Below, piece after piece: positions 1-6,101 of a stretch of 7,672 bases of DNA; within the stretch, counting starts at the first letter, position 1, and each line of letters opens with the position of its first letter. Under the pieces are notes generated by a model that was not told the origin of the DNA, made no database searches, and was given only the letters and a program-made list of their open reading frames with translations. The stretch spans positions 1 to 7,672 of the forward strand of contig JAPSGM010000084.1 of the NCBI GenBank assembly GCA_031177555.1, read 5' to 3'. The stretch is from Chloroflexota bacterium (lineage in GTDB: Bacteria; Chloroflexota; Limnocylindria; QHBO01). A program made the translations under genes and the position numbers.

Positions 1-18
1 AGCGAGGAACGCGGCGGG

Positions 19-840
19 ATGCAGGTGGCGATCGTGGGCGCCGGGGTGATGGCCGAGGCGATGATCTCCGGCCTGCTGGCCCACCACGCCGTGCCGCCGG
101 AGAGCCTGGTCGCCTCCCATCCGCGCCGTGAGCGGCGCGAGGCGCTCGCCGAGCGGCACGGGATCCGGGTCGTCTCGAGCAACGCCCAGGCGGTGGACGA
201 CGCCGAGATCGTCGTGCTGGCGGTGAAGCCCCAGATGCTGGTCAGCGTCATGCGCGAGGTGGGCCCGGCCCTGGCCGACGGCCAGGTCGTGCTTTCGATC
301 GTGGCCGGCGCGACCCTGCGCACCCTGACCACCGGCCTGGACCACCCGGCCGTGGTGCGCGCGATGCCGAACACGCCCTCGCAGATCGGGCGGGGGATCG
401 CGGTGTGGGCGGCGTCGCCCGCCTGCACGTCGGCCCAGCGCGAGCAGGCGCGGCGGGTGCTGCGCGCCATCGGCTCCGAGAAGGAAGTCGCCGACGAGGC
501 GTTCGTCGCCATGGCCACCGCCCTGTCGGGGACCGGGCCGACCTACCTGTTCTCGGTCATGGAGGCGTTGATCGATGCGGGCGTGCACATGGGCTTCCCC
601 CGCGAGCTGGCGCACGACCTGGTGGTCGAGACGCTGATTGGGTCGGCGGAGTACGCGGCGGCGTCCGACCTGCATCCCGCGCAGCTGCGCAACCTGGTTA
701 CCTCGCCGGGCGGGACCTCCTCGGCCGCGATCTACGAGCTCGAGAAGGGCGGCCTGCGCACCGTGCTGTCCGACGCGGTCTGGGCCGCCTACCGGCGGAC
801 GCTGGAGCTGGGCGAGCGCCTGGAGTCGGAGGTGGTGTAG
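19..840 (+). CDS. proC: Pyrroline-5-carboxylate reductase
   Basis: Catalyses the last step of proline synthesis in the cytosol, the NAD(P)H-dependent reduction of 1-pyrroline-5-carboxylate to L-proline. The 273-residue length is normal for the family. The N-terminal Rossmann fold shows the dinucleotide-binding motif GAGVMAEAM (residues 7-15), VKP at 69-71 and RAMPNTP at 114-120. The C-terminal helical dimerisation domain carries SGTGPTYLF (170-178) and the family signature SPGGTSSAAIYELE (229-242), which lines the substrate pocket. The ATG at 19 is chosen because the Rossmann strand begins at residue 2 and a GAGGAA purine stretch lies at 4-9. The next gene, manC, starts 11 nt after the stop, so the two are probably co-transcribed although proline synthesis has no direct link to GDP-mannose. 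Its own promoter would lie upstream of the window. Family assignment is firm; cofactor preference cannot be read. Confidence 0.96.
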   Translation: MQVAIVGAGVMAEAMISGLLAHHAVPPESLVASHPRRERREALAERHGIRVVSSNAQAVDDAEIVVLAVKPQMLVSVMREVGPALADGQVVLSIVAGATLRTLTTGLDHPAVVRAMPNTPSQIGRGIAVWAASPACTSAQREQARRVLRAIGSEKEVADEAFVAMATALSGTGPTYLFSVMEALIDAGVHMGFPRELAHDLVVETLIGSAEYAAASDLHPAQLRNLVTSPGGTSSAAIYELEKGGLRTVLSDAVWAAYRRTLELGERLESEVV

Positions 841-851
841 CGTCTAGGCCG

Positions 852-1922
852 ATGTTCGCCATCGTCATGGCCGGCGGGGTCGGGACGCGCCTCTGGCCGC
901 TCTCGCGACGGAAGTCACCGAAGCAGCTGCTGGCCCTGACCGGCGAGACGAGCCTGCTGCAGCAGACGGTGGCCCGGCTGGGCAGCCTCCTCAAGCCGCA
1001 CGACATCTACGTCATCACCTCGCAGGCGCACGTCCGCGCCACACAGGAGCAGCTGCCGCACCTGCCGGCCGACAACGTGCTGGGTGAGCCGCTGGCGCGT
1101 TCGACCGGGGTGGCGGCCGCCCTCGCCACGGCGCTGGCGCGGCGCGAGTCGGACGAGATCGCGCTGGTGCTGCCGGCCGACCACTACCTGCAGGACGAGG
1201 CGACCTTCGTCGCCGCGATGCAGGAGGCGATCCGTGTCGCCGAGCGGGGCTACCTGGTGACGCTTGGCGTGCCCCCGAAGCACGCCGCCACGGGATACGG
1301 CTACATCAAGGTCGGGGAGCGGCTGCATCCGGCCTCGCCGGCGGCGCTGGTCGATCGCTTCGTGGAGAAGCCCGATGCCGAGCGGGCGCAGGCCTTCGTG
1401 GACGAGGGCGGCTACCTGTGGAACGCGGGCATCTTCGTCTGGCGCGTGTACGCCTTCCGCCAGGCCCTGGAGCGCTTCCAGCCGGCACTGGCCGAGGCGC
1501 TGGACCGGATCGCGGGGATCAATCGCACGCCGGGGTGGATGAGCGACGTCCGCGACGTGCTGGAGCCGATCCCGGCCATCCAGATCGACGCCGGAATCGC
1601 CGAAGCCGCGGCGGCCGAGGGCCGCGTGGCGGTGGTGCCGCTGGACGCGGGCTGGAGCGACATCGGCTCGTGGTCGGCGCTGCTGGAGGCGCTCTCGTCG
1701 AGCAGCGGCGACTCGCTGGTCGCGTCCGGCCGGCACCTCGACCGCGGCTCCCGCGACGTGCTGGTCCACGGCGGTGAGCGCCTGGTCGTCACCGTCGGGC
1801 TGCACGACGTGATCATCGTCGACACGCCCGACGCGCTGCTGGTCTGTGCCCGCGACCGGGCCGAGGAGATCAAGCCGGTCCTGGACGAGATCGCCGAGAA
1901 GGCCGGCGAGTCCTACCTGTAG
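852..1922 (+). CDS. manC: Mannose-1-phosphate guanylyltransferase (GDP-mannose pyrophosphorylase)
   Basis: Makes GDP-mannose and pyrophosphate from mannose-1-phosphate and GTP, supplying the mannosyl donor for glycolipids, polysaccharides or mannose-derived solutes. The 356-residue product has the nucleotidyltransferase signature MAGGVGTRLWPLSRRKSPKQ (6-25), with the pyrophosphate-binding loop and the lysine contacting the triphosphate. It also has LPAD (107-110), GYGYIKVGE (148-156), FVEKPD (170-175), YLWNAGIFVW (188-197) and DAGWSDIGSW (265-274). A short beta-helix-like tail (about 285-340) ends the protein. There is no C-terminal cupin phosphomannose isomerase domain, so this is the short monofunctional type, and the isomerase is encoded separately at 4297-5463. 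The frame stays open upstream to 405, but that part overlaps proC and the conserved domain begins exactly at the ATG at 852. Ribosome-site support is weak: the closest GGAGG (828-832) is 19 nt away, so translational coupling to proC is likely. Confidence 0.95.
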   Translation: MFAIVMAGGVGTRLWPLSRRKSPKQLLALTGETSLLQQTVARLGSLLKPHDIYVITSQAHVRATQEQLPHLPADNVLGEPLARSTGVAAALATALARRESDEIALVLPADHYLQDEATFVAAMQEAIRVAERGYLVTLGVPPKHAATGYGYIKVGERLHPASPAALVDRFVEKPDAERAQAFVDEGGYLWNAGIFVWRVYAFRQALERFQPALAEALDRIAGINRTPGWMSDVRDVLEPIPAIQIDAGIAEAAAAEGRVAVVPLDAGWSDIGSWSALLEALSSSSGDSLVASGRHLDRGSRDVLVHGGERLVVTVGLHDVIIVDTPDALLVCARDRAEEIKPVLDEIAEKAGESYL

Positions 1923-1929
1923 CGGGCCG

Positions 1930-2631
1930 ATGGAGCCGCCACCCATCGGTCCCTCCGGCGACCTCGCGCGGGTGGAGCGCGTGCGGTTCGGCTGGCTGGC
2001 GCGGCTCTTCGGCAGGGGCCTGGCCCTGTACGTGCGGCTGGTGGCCCGCACCGCCCATTTCTCCGGGCCGCCGGTGCGGCAGGACCAGGTCGTGTTCGCC
2101 ATCTGGCACGAGTCGAACCTGGGGGCGGCCGCGGCGGCCTACCGCCTGCGGCCCGGGCACGTGCACGTCTCGTTCAGCACGCGGCGGTTCCGCGGCATCG
2201 TCATGAACGCCATGCTGCACGGCCTGGGCTGGGGCGCCGTCACGCTGCCGGAATCCGGAAAGCAGGGCTCGCGAGAGGCCACCAGCGTCTCGCGGGCCAT
2301 GGCCCGCGTCGGACGCGAGGGGAAGAGCCTGGTGGCCAGCTGCGACGGGCCCGCCGGGCCACATCGGGTCGCCAAGCCCGGCGTCCTGATCGTAGCGCGC
2401 GAGTCCGGGCTGCCGGTGCTGCCCTGGGCGGTCGCCGCGCGTCCGCCAGTCAGGCTGACGCGCCGCTGGGACCGCCAGCTCGTCCCGCTGCCGTTCTGCC
2501 GCCTGCGGGTGGAGGAGGGCGAGCTGCTGCGGGTGGGACCGCGGGAGCGCATCCGGCCGATCCTCGTGCGGCTGCAGGAGGAGCTGGATCGCATCTCGCG
2601 GCTGGCCGATCGACGGATGGGAGTGGGATGA
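1930..2631 (+). CDS. DUF374 / lysophospholipid acyltransferase-like protein
   Basis: A 233-residue protein that looks like the DUF374 branch of the LPLAT acyltransferase superfamily, whose members are thought to acylate lipids or glycolipids at the inner face of the membrane. Visible motifs are AIWHESNL (57-64), a WH box replacing the usual HxxxxD; QGSREAT (112-118), at the place of the RGS-type motif; DGPAGP (139-144); GVLIVARESGLPVLP (151-165); and RRWDRQLVPLPF (178-189). The N-terminus (about 18-44) is basic and hydrophobic and could be an interfacial membrane helix. No long transmembrane segment is evident. The ATG at 1930 follows the manC stop by 7 nt without a good Shine-Dalgarno site, so coupling to manC is probable. 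The ATG at 1846 in the same frame lies inside manC and is rejected. Substrate is unknown. Position between manC and the phosphohexomutase makes a mannosylated lipid an attractive guess, but that is inference. Confidence 0.82.
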   Translation: MEPPPIGPSGDLARVERVRFGWLARLFGRGLALYVRLVARTAHFSGPPVRQDQVVFAIWHESNLGAAAAAYRLRPGHVHVSFSTRRFRGIVMNAMLHGLGWGAVTLPESGKQGSREATSVSRAMARVGREGKSLVASCDGPAGPHRVAKPGVLIVARESGLPVLPWAVAARPPVRLTRRWDRQLVPLPFCRLRVEEGELLRVGPRERIRPILVRLQEELDRISRLADRRMGVG

Positions 2632-2806
2632 CGGCTCGGGCGCACGCGCAGGCCGGAGGATTTCCCCGGGAGCATGGATCACCTAAGCAGCCGCCGATGT
2701 GGTGCCATTCCAGGCCGCTCGGCGCCGCGAATTTGTCACGGGCGGCAAATAGGCCCCAGGCAGCCGCCGCCGCTTCCGGCGTTCATGCCGTGGACGAAAG
2801 CCTGCG

Positions 2807-2814
2807 GGTACCAT
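2807..2814 (+). promoter_or_regulatory. Probable -10 element for the phosphohexomutase gene
   Basis: GGTACCAT contains TACCAT, a fair match to the bacterial -10 TANNNT pattern, and sits 8 nt before the GTG start at 2823. A nearly identical GGTACGAT precedes the riboswitch at 6072-6079. Transcription would be expected to start near 2820-2823, giving a leaderless or almost leaderless message. I see no Shine-Dalgarno sequence before this GTG, which agrees. No convincing -35 box lies at the right distance. The rest of the 191-nt gap (2632-2822) shows no gene I can support. Confidence 0.45.
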
Positions 2815-2822
2815 AGTTCAGC

Positions 2823-4280
2823 GTGACGAAGATCAAGTTCGGAACCGATGGCTGGCGCGCCGCCATCGCCGAGGACTACACCTTCCACAACGTCCGGCGC
2901 TGCGCGCGCGGCGTGGCGGAGTACCTGCAGCGGGCCGGGGCCGCCGACCGCGGCGTGGTGGTGTGCCACGACCGGCGCTTCGCGTCGGAGCACTTTGCGC
3001 GGGCCTGCGTGGAGGTGCTGGCCGCCCACGACATCCCCTCGCTGCAGCCCCCCGAGGCAGTGCCGACCCAGGTCGGCTCCTTCTTCACCCGCGAGCTGGG
3101 CGCCGGCGCCGGGATCGTCATCACCGCCAGCCACAACCCGTGGACCGATAACGGCTTCAAGGTCAAGGCCGATACCGGCGGAGCCGCCGCGCCGGAGATG
3201 CTGGGCGCCATCGAGGCGACCATGGACCAGCACCCCGAGGACGAGCTGCCGCCCCGCCGCCACTACGACGACGCGATGGCCGCCGGGCTGGTCGAGGTCT
3301 TCGACCCGTACCCGCGCTTCCGCGCGCAGCTGGAGAGCATCGTCGACATCGACCGCATCAAGTCGGCGGAGAAGCGCGTCCTGGTGGAGCCGCTGTACGG
3401 CTCGGGCGCCGGCTGGTTCACCCGCCTGCTGGGCGACGGCCGTATGACGGTCCGGGAGCTGCACACCGAGCGGAACCCGTACTTCGGCGGCGTAAACCCC
3501 GAGCCGATCCGCCCCAACGTCGACGCGTGGCTGCAGGAGATCCCGAGCTGGGGCGCGGACATCGGGATCGCGTTTGACGGCGACGCCGACCGGGTGGGCA
3601 TGGCCACCGAGGAGGGCGTCTTCGTCAACCAGCTGCAGGTCTACGGGCTGCTGTACTGGTACCTGCTCGACGTGCGCGGCCAGATCGGTCCGGCGGTCTA
3701 CACCGTCACCACCACGTCCATGGCGCCGCGCCTGGCCGAGATCTACGGCACTCAGGCCCACGAGACGGGGGTGGGCTTCAAGTACGTCGGGCCCAAGATG
3801 ACCGAGACCGATGCCGTCATCGGCGGCGAGGAGTCCGGTGGCTTCGGGTTCGGCATGCACATCCCCGAGCGGGACGGCCTGGCGTCCGGCCTCTTCCTGC
3901 TCGATCTGTGGCTGACCAAGGGCAGGCGGGCGTCCGAGGTGCTGGCCGAGCTGCAGGCGCTGGCCGGCCCGTCCTACTACCACCGGATCGACATCCGCTT
4001 CAGCCGCGACGGCTACGAAGCGGTCAAGGCCGATACCCTGGCGCGCCTGGAGCACGAGGCGCCGGAGGCGCTGGCCGCCCTGGCGGTGCGGGAGCGTCGG
4101 CCGCTGGAGACAGGGGACGGGTTCAAGTTCTATCGCGAGGACGGGTCGTGGCTGCTCATCCGCTTCAGCGGCACCGAGGCCCTGCTGCGCATCTACGTCG
4201 AGGCCCGGTCGCCGGACGACGTGGAGGCGCTGCTGGACGAGGGCCGCCGGATCGCCGCCGCCCCGGTCGCCGCGGCATGA
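2823..4280 (+). CDS. Phosphoglucomutase/phosphomannomutase (alpha-D-phosphohexomutase)
   Basis: Interconverts hexose-6-phosphate and hexose-1-phosphate through a phosphoserine enzyme. The 485 residues show all four landmark loops in order. TASHNP (101-106) has the catalytic Ser103. DGDADR (252-257) binds Mg2+. GEESGG (335-340) is the sugar-binding loop. RFSGTE (447-452) is the phosphate-binding loop of domain 4. FGTDGWR near residues 6-12 is the usual family N-terminus. GEESGG is typical of enzymes accepting glucose, mannose or both, so specificity cannot be settled from sequence. The neighbouring isomerase and manC argue that mannose-6-phosphate to mannose-1-phosphate is at least one job. 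The start is the GTG at 2823, since FGTDG needs only a few residues before it and no upstream in-frame start is plausible. It has no visible ribosome site and a -10-like element just upstream. The isomerase follows after 16 nt. Confidence 0.94.
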   Translation: MTKIKFGTDGWRAAIAEDYTFHNVRRCARGVAEYLQRAGAADRGVVVCHDRRFASEHFARACVEVLAAHDIPSLQPPEAVPTQVGSFFTRELGAGAGIVITASHNPWTDNGFKVKADTGGAAAPEMLGAIEATMDQHPEDELPPRRHYDDAMAAGLVEVFDPYPRFRAQLESIVDIDRIKSAEKRVLVEPLYGSGAGWFTRLLGDGRMTVRELHTERNPYFGGVNPEPIRPNVDAWLQEIPSWGADIGIAFDGDADRVGMATEEGVFVNQLQVYGLLYWYLLDVRGQIGPAVYTVTTTSMAPRLAEIYGTQAHETGVGFKYVGPKMTETDAVIGGEESGGFGFGMHIPERDGLASGLFLLDLWLTKGRRASEVLAELQALAGPSYYHRIDIRFSRDGYEAVKADTLARLEHEAPEALAALAVRERRPLETGDGFKFYREDGSWLLIRFSGTEALLRIYVEARSPDDVEALLDEGRRIAAAPVAAA

Positions 4281-4296
4281 GGGCGGGCTGACGAGC

Positions 4297-5463
4297 GTGG
4301 ACGCACGAGACTTCTTCGGCTACAAGCATCCCGACGAGGAGCCCGGGCGCCGCCCCGAGGAGGACGGCGCCGACGCCGGTGCCCCGCCGCAGTTCGACGA
4401 GGCCATCACCCTCGACGACGCCGAGGTCCTGCGGCGGATCGACGTCTCCGACATGCTGGGCCGCGTCCGCGAGCTACCGCGCCAGCTGGCCATGGCCCGG
4501 CGCGTGGCCGCCTCGGTAGACCTCGACGAGCGCCATCGCGACGTGGACGCCGTGGTGCTGCTGGGGATGGGAGGCTCGGCCATCGGCGCCGAGCTGGTGG
4601 CGGGGCTGGCCGGCGACCGGCTGCGCGTCCCGCTGCTGATCCACCGCGACTACGGCCTGCCGGCGTGGGTCGGCCAGCGGACCCTGGTGGTGGCGGCCAG
4701 CCACTCCGGCGAGACGGTCGAGACGCTCTCTGGCGTGGCGGCGGCACGGCAGCGCGGCGTCCCGCTGGTGGTGGTGAGCACCGGCGGCGCCCTGGGCCGC
4801 CAGGCGGAGGCCGACGCCACCCCGTACCTCCGCTACGAGCAGCCCGGCCAGCCACGCGCCGCGCTGGGCTTCAGCCTGGGCCTCGTCCACGAGCTGCTGG
4901 TGCGCGCCGGCCTTCTGTCCGAGCCGGACCCGTTCGGTCCCGCCGTCGAGGCGCTGGAGGACCTGCTCGAGCGCAACGCGTCGTCGGTCGAGACCGGCGC
5001 CAACCAGGCCAAGCAGCTGGCCTGGTCGATCTTTGGCCGCATCCCGGTCGTCTACGGCGCGGGACCGATGCAGCCGGTGGCGCATCGCTGGAAGACCCAG
5101 CTCAACGAGAACGCCAAGAGCTGGGCCATGCACGAGCCGATGCCGGAGGCCAACCACAACGCCATCGAGGGCAGCCTCAACCCGCGCGAGCTGTCCGACG
5201 CGCTGTACGTGGTCGAGATCCGCGAGCGGGAAGAGGCCGATGCCATCGCGTCCCGCTACCGCGTCGTGGAGGAGCTGCTCGGCGAGCGGGCGACCAACCG
5301 GTCGGTGGTCTGGGCCGAGGGCCCGTCACCGCTGGCCCGGACCCTCACCGCGGTGGCGCTGGGCGACTTGGTGAGCGTTTATCTCGCGATCCTCTACCAG
5401 ACCGACCCGACCCCGGTTACACTGTTGGCGATGTTGAAGGAGCGGCTCGCCAGGACCGACTGA
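4297..5463 (+). CDS. Bifunctional phosphoglucose/phosphomannose isomerase
   Basis: A sugar isomerase (SIS-fold) of the bifunctional PGI/PMI family, interconverting fructose-6-phosphate with both glucose-6-phosphate and mannose-6-phosphate in the cytosol. Two SIS domains are recognisable. The first has GMGGSAIGAE (90-99) and SHSGET (135-140), a phosphate-binding loop. The second has the family blocks QPRAALGFS (185-193), RWKTQLNENAKSWA (264-277) and PEANHN (283-288), and ends with TDPTPVTLLAMLKERL (369-384). These blocks separate it from classical long PGI and from zinc-dependent cupin ManA. At 388 residues it is longer than the usual 310-350, because of an acidic, proline-rich leader of about 36 residues before the conserved start. 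No in-frame ATG or GTG lies between the GTG at 4297 and codon 53, so the extension seems real unless a TTG or CTG start is used. It completes a fructose-6-P to GDP-mannose route with its two neighbours. Confidence 0.92.
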   Translation: MDARDFFGYKHPDEEPGRRPEEDGADAGAPPQFDEAITLDDAEVLRRIDVSDMLGRVRELPRQLAMARRVAASVDLDERHRDVDAVVLLGMGGSAIGAELVAGLAGDRLRVPLLIHRDYGLPAWVGQRTLVVAASHSGETVETLSGVAAARQRGVPLVVVSTGGALGRQAEADATPYLRYEQPGQPRAALGFSLGLVHELLVRAGLLSEPDPFGPAVEALEDLLERNASSVETGANQAKQLAWSIFGRIPVVYGAGPMQPVAHRWKTQLNENAKSWAMHEPMPEANHNAIEGSLNPRELSDALYVVEIREREEADAIASRYRVVEELLGERATNRSVVWAEGPSPLARTLTAVALGDLVSVYLAILYQTDPTPVTLLAMLKERLARTD

Positions 5464-5465
5464 CG

Positions 5466-5497
5466 GGCGCCGTAGCACGGCGCCGGATGCCGGCGCC
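5466..5497 (+). promoter_or_regulatory. Two overlapping, mutually exclusive hairpins before the SWIM gene
   Basis: In the 49-nt gap after the isomerase stop, GGCGCCG (5466-5472) pairs with CGGCGCC (5478-5484) around a TAGCA loop. GGCGCCGG (5479-5486) pairs with CCGGCGCC (5490-5497) around an ATG loop. The middle segment 5479-5484 takes part in both stems, so only one can form at a time. The downstream stem ends directly before the Shine-Dalgarno GGGAGGAG at 5498-5505. There is no T-run, so this is not an ordinary intrinsic terminator. It may be an RNA stability element, a processing site or translation tuning. The pairing is seen; the function is not known. Confidence 0.5.
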
Positions 5498-5512
5498 GGG
5501 AGGAGACGCGAC

Positions 5513-5794
5513 GTGCATTCGAGCATGATCGGCAAGATCGAGAAGGCGATGCGCTATGCGCATGAGCCGGATCGGGTGAAGATCTCGAGCCTGACGGCGG
5601 CGTTCGCCGGGGACAACGGCTCGCACGCGATCAGCCTCGACGCCGACACGTGGCACTGCGACTGCCACCTCTTCGAGTCCGCCGGTGGGTGCACCCACAC
5701 GCTGGCGATCCAGAAGATGCTCGACCCGATGCTGACCGACGCCTCGAAGGAGACGCCGCTGTACGGCCGCGCCGAGGTCGCCGCGCCTGCGTAA
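5513..5794 (+). CDS. Small SWIM zinc-finger protein
   Basis: A 93-residue protein consisting essentially of a SWIM zinc finger. The motif CxCx8CxH is seen as Cys49, Cys51, Cys60 and His62 inside WHCDCHLFESAGGCTH (47-62). It is preceded by a short beta-rich stretch (about residues 21-48) and followed by a helix-like LAIQKMLDPM. SWIM fingers are zinc-binding modules that contact DNA or proteins and occur in SWI2/SNF2 ATPases, MuDR transposases and MEKK1. A stand-alone copy has no catalytic domain, so its role here is unknown. The start is the GTG at 5513, which has the best ribosome site in the window (GGGAGGAG at 5498-5505). Internal ATGs at codons 5 and 13 have none. It lies 49 nt downstream of the isomerase, behind two overlapping hairpins, and is followed by a strong stem-loop, so it is probably the last gene of that unit. 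Confidence 0.82.
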   Translation: MHSSMIGKIEKAMRYAHEPDRVKISSLTAAFAGDNGSHAISLDADTWHCDCHLFESAGGCTHTLAIQKMLDPMLTDASKETPLYGRAEVAAPA

Positions 5795-5815
5795 CTCCGA
5801 GGCGCACCCCGCATC

Positions 5816-5851
5816 CGAGGCCCGCCTCGGCCCTTTGGCCGGCGGGCCTCG
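5816..5851 (+). terminator. Strong stem-loop, probable transcription end after the SWIM gene
   Basis: CGAGGCCCGCC (5816-5826) is perfectly complementary to GGCGGGCCTCG (5841-5851), an 11-bp GC-rich stem. Inside it GGCC (5829-5832) pairs with GGCC (5837-5840) around CTTT, leaving a TC bulge. It starts 21 nt after the SWIM stop codon. A second small hairpin, GTGCC/GGCAC (5851-5855 with 5859-5863), overlaps its last base. There is no T-run, so it would be an L-shaped or Rho-assisted terminator or an mRNA-stabilising 3' end. Confidence 0.55.
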
Positions 5852-5863
5852 TGCCGTCGGCAC

Positions 5864-6070
5864 CAGCCCAGGCGCGGATTCCTGCCAGATTCTCCCGGGG
5901 TGAGTCCGAGGCGCCTTCGGCAGATCGCTGGCATCTGACCCGAGCCTGACCGCTTGGCCAATCGTGCACGGGAATTGGGGCGGGTGCGGACCGCCGCGAG
6001 CCTGCGCAATGTGCACCTGACGAGAGACGGGCAAGAAATAGCGCGGCGGCGCGGGCACTGCGTCGGCGTC
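5864..6070 (+). other. Non-coding spacer between the SWIM gene and the cobalamin uptake unit
   Basis: Together with the stem-loop before it and the promoter after it, this is the longest gene-free stretch of the window (5795-6271 overall). I see no credible gene on either strand, no tRNA (no T-loop GTTCRA-type sequence in a cloverleaf) and no repeat array. The only structure noted is TGCCAG (5883-5888) facing CTGGCA (5928-5933), a 6-bp inverted repeat 39 nt apart that is too weak to name. It may include upstream promoter sequence for the riboswitch transcript. Confidence 0.5.
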
Positions 6071-6079
6071 TGGTACGAT
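6071..6079 (+). promoter_or_regulatory. Probable extended -10 promoter of the cobalamin riboswitch/btuF transcript
   Basis: TGGTACGAT is an extended -10 (TGN followed by TACGAT). It lies 23 nt before the first paired base of the riboswitch, so transcription would begin around 6086. It shares GGTAC(C/G)AT with the element before the phosphohexomutase. A second TACCAT at 6088-6093 could place the start near 6100, right at the 5' edge of P1. No good -35 box is visible for either. Confidence 0.45.
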
Positions 6080-6101
6080 CCGCCCGTTACCATCCGAAGA
6101 C

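Noticed and set aside
405..851. N-terminal extension of manC by 149 codons
   Set aside because: It overlaps proC out of frame, is Arg/Gly-rich nonsense, and the nucleotidyltransferase domain begins exactly at the ATG at 852.
915..2102. 395-codon minus-strand frame opposite manC
   Set aside because: Mirror of a well-supported gene in high-GC DNA with no domain. The same applies to the long minus-strand frames at 1870-2682, 2736-4055 and 4474-5157.
2628..2816. 62-codon frame overlapping the acyltransferase stop (ATGA)
   Set aside because: The overlap looks like coupling, but the product has no recognisable feature, the bases look non-coding, and it runs into the predicted promoter.
5418..5423. 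TACACT as a promoter for the SWIM gene
   Set aside because: A -10-like hexamer, but it lies in a conserved coding stretch of the isomerase (TPVTLLAM) and lacks both a TGN extension and a -35. Coding constraint explains it.
5958..5978. CCAAT / ATTGG inverted repeat around GTGCAC as an operator
   Set aside because: Arms of five bases 11 nt apart. One copy only, no match to a known operator, and expected by chance at this scale.
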